33,987 bases of DNA, from NCBI GenBank assembly GCA_902489475.1, contig CABUAH010000012.1, forward strand, positions 1 through 33,987, in the 5' to 3' direction. The notes beneath the pieces are model-generated. The model was given only the letters and a program-made list of their open reading frames with translations. It searched no databases and was not told where the DNA came from. Within the stretch, counting starts at the first letter, position 1. Each line of letters starts with the position of its first letter. Of the stretch, positions 1-7,655 are shown one piece after another. Source of the stretch: an uncultured Oscillospiraceae bacterium (GTDB taxonomy: Bacteria > Bacillota > Clostridia > Oscillospirales > Ruminococcaceae). A program made the position numbers and the translations under genes.

Positions 1-17
1 GCTTTTCAAGGGGTGAA

Positions 18-48
18 TTTTAAAACAGTCCGGTGGACTGTTTTAAAA
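18..48. repeat. Perfect 14-bp inverted repeat with 3-nt loop
   Basis: Bases 18-31 are the exact reverse complement of bases 35-48, with a GGT loop. The A-rich right arm (45-48) is also the start of the next hairpin (45-85), so the two stems compete for those bases. It lies downstream of engB and probably contributes to the end of that transcript, or to termination of a plus-strand gene outside the window. Confidence 0.6.
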
Positions 49-85
49 GAGGGGACGCTTTGCAAGTGAAAGCGTCCCCTCTTTT
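45..85. terminator. Bidirectional intrinsic terminator after engB
   Basis: A 17-bp perfect stem (45-61 with 69-85) closes a 7-nt loop. It has a GC-rich core and ends in AAAA on one side and TTTT on the other, so it can terminate transcription from either direction. On the minus strand it follows the engB stop codon by about 60 nt, which fits the end of the lon-engB transcript. Confidence 0.8.
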
Positions 86-143
86 GATTTACAACAAAGT
101 TTTTCTACGAACTGAAGATAACAGATCATGCTCTTAAGTTCAC

Positions 144-782
144 TTATTCGGATTCCTCTGAATTAATTTCATCATCCGTTTTTTGCGGTGAAAACTCATC
201 TTCGGCAATATCCTCAATAATTGCTCTTATCTCATCGGCACCCTCTCCTGTTTTTGAAGAAAAGATTATTGATGTAATATCCCCAAAATACGGTATTTCC
301 GTTTCAAAAGCTTTAAGGCGCTTTTCTCTTTGCGCTTTGCTCAGTTTATCCGCCTTTGTAAAAACAATTACAAACGGTATTTCACTCTCAACGAGGAAAT
401 TTATCATTGTAATATCGTCTTTGGTAGGCTCATGACGTATATCAACCAGCTGAAACACAAGACCCAAATGACGGGATGTATCGTTTAAATACCCGTCAAT
501 GAGCTTTGCCCACCGTAATTTTTCGTTCTGCGACACCTTGGCATATCCGTACCCGGGAAGATCAACTATATAAACATTTTCAAAATCAAAAAAATTAATA
601 GTTGCCGTCTTTCCGGGAGTTGCACTTACTTTTGCCAAGCTTTTGCGGTTGAAAATCTTGTTTATGAGCGATGATTTACCGACATTTGAATGCCCTGAAA
701 ATGCAATTTCTATGCGCTCAGCAGGTGGTATTTGTGAAAATTTTCCAAAAGACGTCAAAAACTTAACATTGTCAAAATTCAT
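144..782 (-). CDS. engB: Ribosome biogenesis GTP-binding protein EngB/YsxC (YihA)
   Basis: This is a TRAFAC-class GTPase needed for assembly of the large ribosomal subunit in the cytoplasm. The G1 P-loop GHSNVGKSS lies at about residues 30-38, a Thr-rich switch I (TPGKTATINF) follows, G3 is DLPGYGYA from about residue 74, G4 is TKAD and G5 is SSKTGEG. The length of 212 aa is normal for the family. I chose the ATG at 782 because GGAG sits 6 nt upstream of it; an in-frame extension to 815 exists but has no ribosome binding site. The C-terminal tail is acidic (Asp/Glu-rich). It lies 34 nt downstream of lon, the same lon-ysxC order as in Bacillus, so the two are probably co-transcribed and end at the 45-85 terminator. 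Confidence 0.96.
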   Translation of the reverse strand: MNFDNVKFLTSFGKFSQIPPAERIEIAFSGHSNVGKSSLINKIFNRKSLAKVSATPGKTATINFFDFENVYIVDLPGYGYAKVSQNEKLRWAKLIDGYLNDTSRHLGLVFQLVDIRHEPTKDDITMINFLVESEIPFVIVFTKADKLSKAQREKRLKAFETEIPYFGDITSIIFSSKTGEGADEIRAIIEDIAEDEFSPQKTDDEINSEESE

Positions 783-816
783 AAAATTCTCCGTTTCAAT
801 AAAGTGCTTGCACAAT

Positions 817-3234
817 TTATACTGTTACAAGATTATCAGCTTTTGCTTTTCGTTTTGAAAAAATCGGAACACTTAAATCCTCTTCTTCACTTTTTATAAG
901 CGCTACGTCCAAAACATCACTTATTTCTTTGGCTAAAACAAAATTTATTGACGCTTTTACCGCTTCATCTATTTCGTCAAGGTCAGCTCGATTATCGTAA
1001 GGTATCAAAACGGTTTTTACTCCTGCCTTATATGCTGCCATTGTCTTTTCCCTAAGTCCGCCTATCGGCAAAACCTTTCCTCTCAAGGTTATTTCACCTG
1101 TCATTGCAACATCGCTCCTGACCTTGATACCTGAAAGTGCCGAAATCATTGCAGTTATCATTGTAACTCCTGCGCTCGGTCCATCCTTTGGTACAGCACC
1201 CTCAGGAGCGTGGATATGAATATCCTTATTACTGTAAAAATCAGATGATATTCCGTACTTGTCTGCAACACTTCTTGCGAAGCTTACAGCAATCTGTGCG
1301 CTTTCTTTCATGACGTCACCTAAAGAACCCGTCAAAGTTACGTTGCCCTTGCCCTCCATTACAAGTGCTTCAAGAGGCATCATAACTCCTCCGACAGAAG
1401 TCCACGCAAGTCCGTTAACAACGCCAATTTGAGCCTCGTTGGAAACAATGTCAGGAAGATATTTCTTATGACCTAAAAACTTTTCAAGGTTTGAAGCAGT
1501 AAAGCTTACACGTTTAACATTTCCCTCAACTATTTCCTTTGCTGCTTTTCTGCAAAGCGAGGAAATTACACGCTCAAGCTTTCTCACACCCGCTTCCTTT
1601 GTATAGCTATCGATAAGCTCGTATATCACTTCATTTGAAATTCTTATCATTGAAGCTTTAAGACCGTTTTTCTTAATCTGCTTCGGAATAAGATGACGCT
1701 TTGCAATATTAAACTTCTCTTCTCTTGTATACGATGACAGCTCTATTACTTCCATTCTGTCAAGCAAAGGCGGCTGAATAGTATCCAAAGTATTTGCCGT
1801 TGTTATAAACATAACATCGGACAAATCAAAAGGCAGCTCAATGTAATGATCTCTGAACTCCTTGTTCTGCTCAGAGTCCAAAACCTCAAGCATTGCAGAG
1901 GACGGATCGCCTTTAAAATCGTTGCTCATCTTATCTATCTCGTCAAGCAGAATTACCGGGTTTTTTGTTCCCGCTTGCTTAACCGCATTTATTATTCTTC
2001 CGGGCATAGAGCCAACATAAGTCTTTCTGTGACCTCTTATGTCCGACTCATCCTTTACTCCGCCGAGAGAAACCCTTACATACTTTCTTCCCAAAGCTTC
2101 TGCTATGGATTTAACAATACTTGTTTTTCCGACTCCCGGAGGTCCGAAAAGACAAATAATCTGTCCTTTTACATCCTGCGACAGAGCACGGACGGAAAGG
2201 TTCTCCAAAATTCTATCCTTAACCTTTTTTAAGCCGTAATGATCTCTGTCAAGAATTTTTCTCGCCAACTCAACATTAACCGTATCCTGTGTTGCTGAAT
2301 TCCACGGAAGCTCAAGGCAGGTATCTATATATCCTCTTATAACAGCGGCTTCCTGCGAAGCTGACGGCATTTTTCCAAGCCTTTTTACCTCTGAAACAAG
2401 CTTTTCATGCGCCTCGCTGCAAAGGGAAAGCTCCTCGATTTTTTCAAGATAATTATGTACTTCGTCCTCCAGATCCTCATCCTCGCCGAGTTCTCTGTGG
2501 ATAGCTCTAAGCTGTTCACGGAGAAAATACTCCTTTTGGTTTTGATCGATCTGTTCGCTGACCTTGCGCTGAATATGATTTTCAAGCATTAAAACTTCAA
2601 TTTCGTTAGACATAATTATAATAAGCTCGCCGAGCTTTTCTCCAACCGTTTTAAGCTCTAAAAGGCGCTGTTTATCTTCAAGCGGCATAGCAATATTAAA
2701 CATTATGCCCTCTAAAAGCTCCTTCGGCGTTTGAAAGCCGATTATTGCAGTATATATTTCCTTTGGCATTTTAGGAAACACCTCTGCATATTGCAAAAAC
2801 AGCTTTTTAAGCTCTCTTGTAAGCGCTGTAATCTCAACTTCATCGCACTTCTCTTTTGAATAGTTAGGAAGCGTTTTAACTTCGGCTTCAAGAAATTTAT
2901 CTCTTGCAAGATAAAGATTTAATATTTTTGCCTTTTGAAGTCCCTCCGCCATAACTCGGCTTCTTCCGTCCGGAGTTTTTACAATCTGTTTGATCTCAGC
3001 TACAACGCCTGTGCTGTAAACATCCTTAGCTCTCGGATCTTCGGTAACCAAATCCTTTTGTGCTGTTAAAAAGATTTTTTGATCCTTCTCTACGGCTTTT
3101 CTCAGCGCTGTAATCGAAATGTTTCTCGCGCAGTCAAAATGCAAAACCATTCCCGGAAACATTACAATATCTCTCATTGCAACACACGGCAGAGAAAGTA
3201 TCTCGCCCGACTTTATATCAATTCTTTCATTCAT
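817..3234 (-). CDS. lon: ATP-dependent Lon protease (endopeptidase La)
   Basis: This is a cytosolic AAA+ serine protease that degrades misfolded and regulatory proteins. An N-terminal LAN substrate domain (about 1-205) is followed by a helical/coiled-coil stretch, then the AAA+ module with Walker A GPPGVGKTS near residue 364 and Walker B ILLDEIDK. The C-terminal protease domain has the catalytic Ser in DGPSAGVT (about residue 687) and the catalytic Lys in GGLREK (about residue 730); the 43-residue spacing matches E. coli Ser679/Lys722. The length of 805 aa is typical of LonA. The ATG at 3234 has GGTGGTG upstream; a TTG at 3249 would add five residues. A promoter at 3384-3411 gives a leader of about 140 nt that contains a repeat also found upstream of pheA. 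Confidence 0.97.
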   Translation of the reverse strand: MNERIDIKSGEILSLPCVAMRDIVMFPGMVLHFDCARNISITALRKAVEKDQKIFLTAQKDLVTEDPRAKDVYSTGVVAEIKQIVKTPDGRSRVMAEGLQKAKILNLYLARDKFLEAEVKTLPNYSKEKCDEVEITALTRELKKLFLQYAEVFPKMPKEIYTAIIGFQTPKELLEGIMFNIAMPLEDKQRLLELKTVGEKLGELIIIMSNEIEVLMLENHIQRKVSEQIDQNQKEYFLREQLRAIHRELGEDEDLEDEVHNYLEKIEELSLCSEAHEKLVSEVKRLGKMPSASQEAAVIRGYIDTCLELPWNSATQDTVNVELARKILDRDHYGLKKVKDRILENLSVRALSQDVKGQIICLFGPPGVGKTSIVKSIAEALGRKYVRVSLGGVKDESDIRGHRKTYVGSMPGRIINAVKQAGTKNPVILLDEIDKMSNDFKGDPSSAMLEVLDSEQNKEFRDHYIELPFDLSDVMFITTANTLDTIQPPLLDRMEVIELSSYTREEKFNIAKRHLIPKQIKKNGLKASMIRISNEVIYELIDSYTKEAGVRKLERVISSLCRKAAKEIVEGNVKRVSFTASNLEKFLGHKKYLPDIVSNEAQIGVVNGLAWTSVGGVMMPLEALVMEGKGNVTLTGSLGDVMKESAQIAVSFARSVADKYGISSDFYSNKDIHIHAPEGAVPKDGPSAGVTMITAMISALSGIKVRSDVAMTGEITLRGKVLPIGGLREKTMAAYKAGVKTVLIPYDNRADLDEIDEAVKASINFVLAKEISDVLDVALIKSEEEDLSVPIFSKRKAKADNLVTV

Positions 3235-3275
3235 CCGTTTCACCACCAATATATTTAAACCACAAACTGTGTTAG

Positions 3276-3335
3276 AGCGTGTCGAGAAAGCTCGCCACGT
3301 CGGCGCATGTCCGCCTACGCGACAATATTTTAAAA
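3276..3335 (-). repeat. Leader repeat family, short copy (lon leader)
   Basis: Bases 3298-3335 match 10498-10535 at 37 of 38 positions, and the other end of the element (AGCGTGTCG, 3276-3284) matches 10405-10413. This copy is 60 bp and the other is 131 bp, so it looks like an internally deleted version. A small hairpin (CGAG, AAAG loop, CTCG) lies near its distal end. It is within the predicted lon leader transcript. Its function is unknown. Confidence 0.75.
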
Positions 3336-3383
3336 GCGTACTTTTTCTGAAGGCTAAAACACAACTGTGTTAATTTTCTATAT

Positions 3384-3411
3384 AGTATATCATACTTTCA
3401 AAAAAATGCAA
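3384..3411 (-). promoter_or_regulatory. Predicted sigma-A promoter of lon
   Basis: Reading the minus strand, TTGCAT (3411-3406) is followed after 16 nt by TATACT (3389-3384). Transcription would start near 3377 and run through the repeat at 3276-3335 into lon-engB. I see no CIRCE or CtsR operator around it. Confidence 0.6.
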
Positions 3412-3475
3412 TAGTATTTTCAAGGAATTAATTTACCCTTTAATTCTCTTTTCTTTATTTCTAATCTTTAAGCAT

Positions 3476-3520
3476 AAAAACATAAAGGCACAGAACATAA
3501 TCAATTCTACGCTCTGTGCC
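3476..3520 (-). terminator. Intrinsic terminator of the rpsF-ssb-rpsR operon
   Basis: Bases 3487-3494 (GGCACAGA) pair with 3513-3520 (TCTGTGCC). On the minus strand the stem is followed by a T-rich run ending in TTTTT. It starts 13 nt after the rpsR stop codon. Confidence 0.75.
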
Positions 3521-3533
3521 AAAATCTTTAATG

Positions 3534-3770
3534 TTATTCAGCTGTATAAGGAAGAAGTGCTACGTGTCTTGCTCTCTTGATTGCTGATGTAAGCTCTCTT
3601 TGATGAGCAGCACAAGTTCCGGTTACACGGCGAGGAAGTATCTTTCCTCTTTCTGTCATGCATTTTCTAAGCTTTGCAACATCTTTATAATCGATCTTCT
3701 CGGCTCTGTCAACACAGAACATACAAACCTTTTTACGAGGTCTTTTTGCCGGTCTGCCATTTCTCTCCAT
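3534..3770 (-). CDS. rpsR: 30S ribosomal protein S18
   Basis: This small basic protein of the 30S platform pairs with S6. It is 78 aa long and shows the family core around RGKILPRRVTG, with HQRELTSAIKRAR near the C-terminus. It is a zinc-ribbon-type S18: CMFC near residues 16-19 plus a later TGTCAAH segment supply the four ligands that many S18 copies lack. A Shine-Dalgarno AGAGGA precedes the ATG. It is the last gene of the rpsF-ssb-rpsR operon and lies 37 nt after ssb. Confidence 0.97.
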   Translation of the reverse strand: MERNGRPAKRPRKKVCMFCVDRAEKIDYKDVAKLRKCMTERGKILPRRVTGTCAAHQRELTSAIKRARHVALLPYTAE

Positions 3771-3807
3771 GACGCAATCCTCTCTTTCTAAAATTTAATG
3801 AAATAAT

Positions 3808-4287
3808 CTAAAACGGTACGCCGTCGTCGCTAAGGATTTCCTCAAAATCGGAAAGCTCTCCTATCGAAACAGACTCATTCTTCGGAGTCGTATCGGCGTA
3901 GCTCTGCTGCGGAGCGGTATAGCTTTGCTGAGGAGCGGTATAATTATTATCACGGCTGCTCTGCTGCTTTGCCTCTCCTGTGAAAGAAACGTTGTCTACA
4001 TAAACCTCGGTCACATAATGACGGGATCCATTTTTATCATCATATGTTCTTGTTCTGAGCTGTCCTTCAACTGCAATCATTCTTCCCTTTGAAAAATAAT
4101 TGTTTATAAACTCTGCTCTTTGATTCCAAGCTACACAAGTAATAAAATCAGTCTGTCTTTCCTCACCTTGTTTTGCATAACCACGGTCAACAGCAATATT
4201 GAATGTCATTACACTTGAACCGCTCGGAGTTTGTCTTAACTCCAAATCCTGAGTGATTCGTCCCATTAAAATAACTCTGTTTATCAT
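3808..4287 (-). CDS. ssb: Single-stranded DNA-binding protein
   Basis: The N-terminal OB-fold (about residues 1-105) opens MINRVILMGRIT and contains the conserved ITCVAWN segment. A Gln/Ser/Tyr-rich flexible linker includes two tandem TAPQQSY units. The acidic tip ends DDGVPF, the usual docking peptide for SSB partner proteins (DDxPF type). The length of 159 aa is normal. It coats ssDNA in replication, repair and recombination. AGAGAGGA precedes the ATG. It lies between rpsF and rpsR, the standard Firmicutes arrangement, which couples its expression to ribosomal protein synthesis. Confidence 0.97.
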   Translation of the reverse strand: MINRVILMGRITQDLELRQTPSGSSVMTFNIAVDRGYAKQGEERQTDFITCVAWNQRAEFINNYFSKGRMIAVEGQLRTRTYDDKNGSRHYVTEVYVDNVSFTGEAKQQSSRDNNYTAPQQSYTAPQQSYADTTPKNESVSIGELSDFEEILSDDGVPF

Positions 4288-4309
4288 AACAACTGTCCTC
4301 TCTGAATTA

Positions 4310-4600
4310 CTACTTAACTGTTACCAAGAATCTCAATACGCCGTCTTGGATTCCCAAAACACGCTCGAGCTCTGCAGGATAATCAGGCTTTGAAGTAAAG
4401 TTCCAAAGTACATAGTATCCTTCAGTTTCATAGTTAATAGCATAAGCAAGCTTTCTCTTGCCCCATTCGTCTACTGAAACGTTTTCAGCATTTGCTTCGA
4501 TCATTCCACCAAACTTTTCTACGAGTCCCTTAATATCCTCTTCTGCAAGCTTTGCACTGAATACAACGATAGCCTCATAGTTCTCTGTTAGTTTTGCCAT
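4310..4600 (-). CDS. rpsF: 30S ribosomal protein S6
   Basis: This 96-aa protein of the small-subunit platform binds S18. It has the ferredoxin-like S6 pattern: an N-terminal strand with YEAIVVF, and WGKRKLAYAIN followed by EGYYVLWNF, which are hallmark S6 motifs. The start is set by AAGGAGGTG 8-9 nt upstream of the ATG at 4600; the frame stays open to 4642 but has no better site. It is the first gene of the operon with ssb and rpsR and is driven by a strong promoter at 4660-4688. Confidence 0.97.
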   Translation of the reverse strand: MAKLTENYEAIVVFSAKLAEEDIKGLVEKFGGMIEANAENVSVDEWGKRKLAYAINYETEGYYVLWNFTSKPDYPAELERVLGIQDGVLRFLVTVK

Positions 4601-4659
4601 TACAATACACCTCCTTTTGGATTTCGCCTGTAAATAATACAAGCAAGGATAACTTTAAT

Positions 4660-4688
4660 AATATACCACAATTGTTGTGATTTGTCAA
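4660..4688 (-). promoter_or_regulatory. Strong sigma-A promoter of rpsF-ssb-rpsR
   Basis: On the minus strand a perfect TTGACA (4688-4683) is followed after exactly 17 nt by TATATT (4665-4660). The -35 box overlaps the stop codon of the upstream gene at 4685, and there is no terminator between that gene and the promoter. Confidence 0.85.
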
Positions 4689-5698
4689 GCATTAAAGAAT
4701 AAATTCATAAGCAACGAAACTCCGCTGTTGGCGATAAAATATGCCAGAAAGGCAAACATTATGCTCGTTCCGCCCTTCTTTATCATAATAACATCTCGTT
4801 CCGACGTTCCCATCGGCTCGCTTACGATCTGTCCTACGTCCTTTGTCGCCTTTTTATAATACCAGTAATTTGCAAAAATTCCTGAAATTATCCTCGTTAT
4901 AAGCGAAAACGCTGATACTCCCAGTACACTCCAAAAAACAACAGGATTGTTCATTTGACTCGCAATCATTTCATAAATATCGTTGTATGTCGCTGCACCC
5001 GAAATATCAACATATGACATCAAAAGCCATGATGAAAAAATAGTTGATATAATCGAAAAAGTCAAATATACAGTAGCTTGCTTATACATTTTTCTGAAGA
5101 AAAGGAAAATATGCGGAAAGAAAAATGCCGGGAAATTAAACGAACGCTTAATACCCTCTTTTGAAAAACGCAAAAACTTAATTATATAATACATAGGATT
5201 TGAACGAATGTAACTAAAGTATTCTTTTATGCTTATGTGTTCAATCCTATCATTAGGATCTACCCCATAGCTGTTGCAGTAAAATTCAAACGGGTCGGAA
5301 GAGCCTTGAACAAACCCTCCGCCAAACGGTGAGCCGTAAAATCCGCCCCTGCCATAGCCGTTTGGGTTGCCCGAATTATTTTGATAACTGCCATAAGCTC
5401 CCCCATTAAAAGGACGCTCAGCTTCCTCGCTTTTCAAAGGAAATCCGCAATGAGAACAGTACTCAAAATCCTTTGCATTTTCTTTACCGCAGCGTGGACA
5501 CTTAACCGTTTCCTCCTCAAAGCTTTTGGCAGACCAAGTCTTACCCTCAGCATGGAGCGAGTCGTTTATGCACTTTCCCTCTTTTATATAACACTCCCTA
5601 TGGTACGGTGTTCCGCATTCCGGACAAACGACAATGTCATCACCGTCTTGAAATTCTCTCCCACAGGATACACACTTTTGATTCTTATAGTCCAGCAT
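4685..5698 (-). CDS. Zinc-ribbon/RING-like membrane protein with DUF2628-like domain
   Basis: The N-terminus has a treble-clef, prokaryotic-RING-like module (C9, C12, C25, C28, H33, C36, C43) and then a classic zinc ribbon (C67, C70, C81, C84). A Gly/Asn/Tyr-rich linker (about 95-130) leads to a membrane domain. That domain has the phrase FFFPHIFLFFRKMYKQ, which resembles DUF2628 proteins, and three or more hydrophobic segments toward the C-terminus. It is likely a cytoplasmic-membrane protein with the zinc modules in the cytosol; substrate and role are unknown. CAGGAGG is 5 nt before the ATG. A candidate promoter lies at 5728-5756. Without a terminator it may read through into rpsF. Confidence 0.85.
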   Translation of the reverse strand: MLDYKNQKCVSCGREFQDGDDIVVCPECGTPYHRECYIKEGKCINDSLHAEGKTWSAKSFEEETVKCPRCGKENAKDFEYCSHCGFPLKSEEAERPFNGGAYGSYQNNSGNPNGYGRGGFYGSPFGGGFVQGSSDPFEFYCNSYGVDPNDRIEHISIKEYFSYIRSNPMYYIIKFLRFSKEGIKRSFNFPAFFFPHIFLFFRKMYKQATVYLTFSIISTIFSSWLLMSYVDISGAATYNDIYEMIASQMNNPVVFWSVLGVSAFSLITRIISGIFANYWYYKKATKDVGQIVSEPMGTSERDVIMIKKGGTSIMFAFLAYFIANSGVSLLMNLFFNA

Positions 5699-5727
5699 TT
5701 ATGCCTCCTGAAATATTTAATATTATT

Positions 5728-5756
5728 AGTATATCATAAAGTATTTAAAAAATAAA
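5728..5756 (-). promoter_or_regulatory. Candidate promoter of the zinc-ribbon membrane protein
   Basis: On the minus strand TTTATT (5756-5751) is followed after 17 nt by TATACT (5733-5728). The -10 box is good and the -35 box is weak. Confidence 0.4.
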
Positions 5757-5800
5757 GACTTTTCACCAAAATCTCATCAAAATTGTAAAATTATGCCAAG

Positions 5801-5830
5801 AAAAAAGCCGACCTGTAATTCAGCCGGCTT
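5801..5830 (-). terminator. Intrinsic terminator of the VanY-like gene
   Basis: AAGCCG (5805-5810) pairs with CGGCTT (5825-5830), with extra CTG/CAG pairing inside. On the minus strand the stem is followed by TTTTTTC. It begins 28 nt after the stop codon at 5858. Confidence 0.75.
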
Positions 5831-5857
5831 TGATGTACTTAATATTAGTTGACTATT

Positions 5858-6964
5858 TTAATTTGACTCAATAAACTGAGTTGATGCAGAAGAAGCTGCT
5901 TCGGTTGATGATTCAGATTTTGAATCAAATACCGACGCTTCCGTTGTACCGGAAGACGCATTCTCTGAAGAAGCACTCGGCGCAGAGGTTGGAGCTGTTG
6001 ACTTCTCCATAGCAACAGTTACAATATATCCGTCAATATTGTTTCCAGAAACCGAGTAAGTATATTCCGTTCCATCTGCTTTAGTCGGTACTTTAATATC
6101 GGTCGTGTTTCCTTTTTTCATTTCAGTATAGTACACTGCATAATTAATTGAATTCGAGCCGGTATGCTGAAGCGGATTCTCATAAGTATATGTTTTTAAA
6201 AACTCAACATATTCTTCAAGGCAAAAACCTTTTTCTGCCATGATTTCTGCATGAGGCAAGCCCACATATCTTATCAGCGTCTGATCTGCCGCCGCTCCTG
6301 TCACAGAGCTTTTATCGTCGGTATACCTTGTGATAAACCCATACTTCGCCATGTTTTCTGTTATCCACCCAAAATCACCGGTGCCGTCATAATTGCCTCT
6401 GCTTCCATCGCTCCATGTTCCAAGACTTAATGACAAGCCTGCTCCGACATCGTTGTTTCCTGCAGCAAATGGCGTTGAATCCTGCTCATCGGATGATAAA
6501 TAACCGCTTGACGCAAAAAGCGAGCTGTTATTTGATTTGGTATAGAAAGCTCTCACCATAGACTGAAATTGTCTTGCGGCAGACTCCTGAATGCAAACCG
6601 AGCTATCTGTGAGCGAAAAAATCTGCTCTCCGTCAGAATTTGTATTATACGAAATAAGTGATACAACATCTGAACTTAAATCCTTTGAAAAAGGATGCTC
6701 CGAATTAACAACAACAAGATTACCTGAACTTAACGCATCTGAATTTGTTAATGTAGCTGTATTTGCTGATTCAAATAAAGTAGACACTGATTCCTTCGGT
6801 TCTTGAGTATTATCAGTTATTGTCTGCACCTTTTTAGCATTCGGATCTATCTCCGGCGTAGAGCTTGAGCACGATGCACAAATGATAAGAATTACAAGCA
6901 AAATGATTGCAAGTAAAACCGCAACATTTTTATATTTCAAATTCTTCCATATGTTATTTGACAT
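5858..6964 (-). CDS. Membrane-anchored VanY/M15-like protein lacking the zinc ligands
   Basis: The protein has 368 aa. Residues about 13-31 form one hydrophobic segment ending in a Cys/Ser stretch, so it is exported and membrane-tethered; the lipobox is poor. The next 300 residues follow the D-alanyl-D-alanine carboxypeptidase VanY (peptidase M15B) pattern: SEHPFSKDL, ENMAKYGFITRY, a turn with VTG, RYVGLPHAEIM and CLEEYVEFL. Where active members have SxHxxGxAxD, this one reads NDVGAGLSLS (about residues 168-178), and the usual EPWH reads DQTL (about residue 229). All three zinc ligands are therefore replaced, which predicts a non-catalytic peptidoglycan-binding or regulatory role (inference). 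The C-terminus is Ser/Ala/Thr-rich. GGAGG precedes the ATG. A terminator follows, so it is likely monocistronic. Confidence 0.8.
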   Translation of the reverse strand: MSNNIWKNLKYKNVAVLLAIILLVILIICASCSSSTPEIDPNAKKVQTITDNTQEPKESVSTLFESANTATLTNSDALSSGNLVVVNSEHPFSKDLSSDVVSLISYNTNSDGEQIFSLTDSSVCIQESAARQFQSMVRAFYTKSNNSSLFASSGYLSSDEQDSTPFAAGNNDVGAGLSLSLGTWSDGSRGNYDGTGDFGWITENMAKYGFITRYTDDKSSVTGAAADQTLIRYVGLPHAEIMAEKGFCLEEYVEFLKTYTYENPLQHTGSNSINYAVYYTEMKKGNTTDIKVPTKADGTEYTYSVSGNNIDGYIVTVAMEKSTAPTSAPSASSENASSGTTEASVFDSKSESSTEAASSASTQFIESN

Positions 6965-7077
6965 ATTATTTTTCCTCCCTGCAACTATGAAATAATTGCT
7001 AAAAATTTAATTGCTTTACACCCGAATCTTTTAACCTATCCGTTTTACAGGGTGACGCTTTGAATTAAATTTATAAT

Positions 7078-7106
7078 AGTATAACATACTTTTCGTTTTT
7101 TTTAAA
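7078..7106 (-). promoter_or_regulatory. Candidate promoter of the VanY-like gene
   Basis: On the minus strand TTTAAA (7106-7101) is followed after 17 nt by TATACT (7083-7078), giving a leader of roughly 105 nt. An imperfect hairpin at 7147-7171 (GTGTGAAAT pairing with ATTTGCACAC) and repeated GTGTGA/GTGACA words lie just upstream and could be an operator. The rest of the 6965-7326 gap is AT-rich, and I see no gene in it. Confidence 0.35.
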
Positions 7107-7326
7107 GAGAAATTTACAAAGTGTGACTTTTTACACAAATTTCTTCGTGTGAAATTGTGACATTTGCACACAGGATTTTACAAGAGCAGTTCAAAACACA
7201 TATTTATGTATAATATTCTTCTATTTATTTTGCAAAAAAGAGTGCAAATAATGTTAAAGACGCAAGCTACAGATAAAAAATAAGATTTAATATTTATGCA
7301 AATTCTGAAAAACAGCTCGTTTCACT

Positions 7327-7361
7327 AAAAAAAGAAGTCCAAAGATATGAAACCTTTGGAC
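7327..7361 (-). terminator. Intrinsic terminator of the small Asn/Gln-rich gene
   Basis: GTCCAAAG (7337-7344) pairs with CTTTGGAC (7354-7361). On the minus strand the stem is followed by TTCTTTTTTT. It is about 42 nt past the stop codon at 7404, which supports that small frame being a real gene. Confidence 0.8.
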
Positions 7362-7403
7362 TGAAACGATAAAATTAGCATATCTAAGCTTACCGTTTTA
7401 ATT

Positions 7404-7577
7404 TTATTGTGATGGATTTTGTTTTTTGTTTGATGCCTGATTTGGCGATTTATTCTCTCCGCCCTGACTTGGTGTTTTGTTAGAAGGGCAAAATTCCTTC
7501 TTATTGCTTGTCTGATTGTTGTTTTTATTCTGTTCGCTGTATGGTGTTTTGTTCTGTGGGTTTTGCTGATTTTTCAT
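7404..7577 (-). CDS. Small Asn/Gln/Lys-rich hydrophilic protein (57 aa), unknown function
   Basis: The protein starts MKNQQNPQNK and is almost entirely Asn, Gln, Lys, Ser and Pro, with one Cys and the twice-used words SNKK and NKTP. It has no hydrophobic segment and is probably disordered. The start at 7577 is supported by AAAGGAGTG at good spacing, and a clean terminator lies just downstream, so I treat it as a real gene. I do not recognise the family. The composition recalls small spore-associated or cytosolic hydrophilic proteins of clostridia, but no SASP motif is visible. It lies divergently next to mscL. Confidence 0.6.
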   Translation of the reverse strand: MKNQQNPQNKTPYSEQNKNNNQTSNKKEFCPSNKTPSQGGENKSPNQASNKKQNPSQ

Positions 7578-7655
7578 ATAAATCACTCCTTTCGATATAT
7601 ATTGTTTGTTGTCAATCAATTTTTATTTAAGGAAATAGCTGTTAATACTTTTATG

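Noticed and set aside
1846..2232. Plus-strand frame opposite lon
   Set aside because: It is antisense to the conserved AAA+ domain of lon and has no start signals.
6965..7403. Possible small RNA or gene in the 439-nt gap upstream of the VanY-like gene
   Set aside because: Apart from the terminator at 7327-7361, a weak promoter and an imperfect hairpin at 7147-7171, the stretch is AT-rich with no convincing frame or RNA motif.
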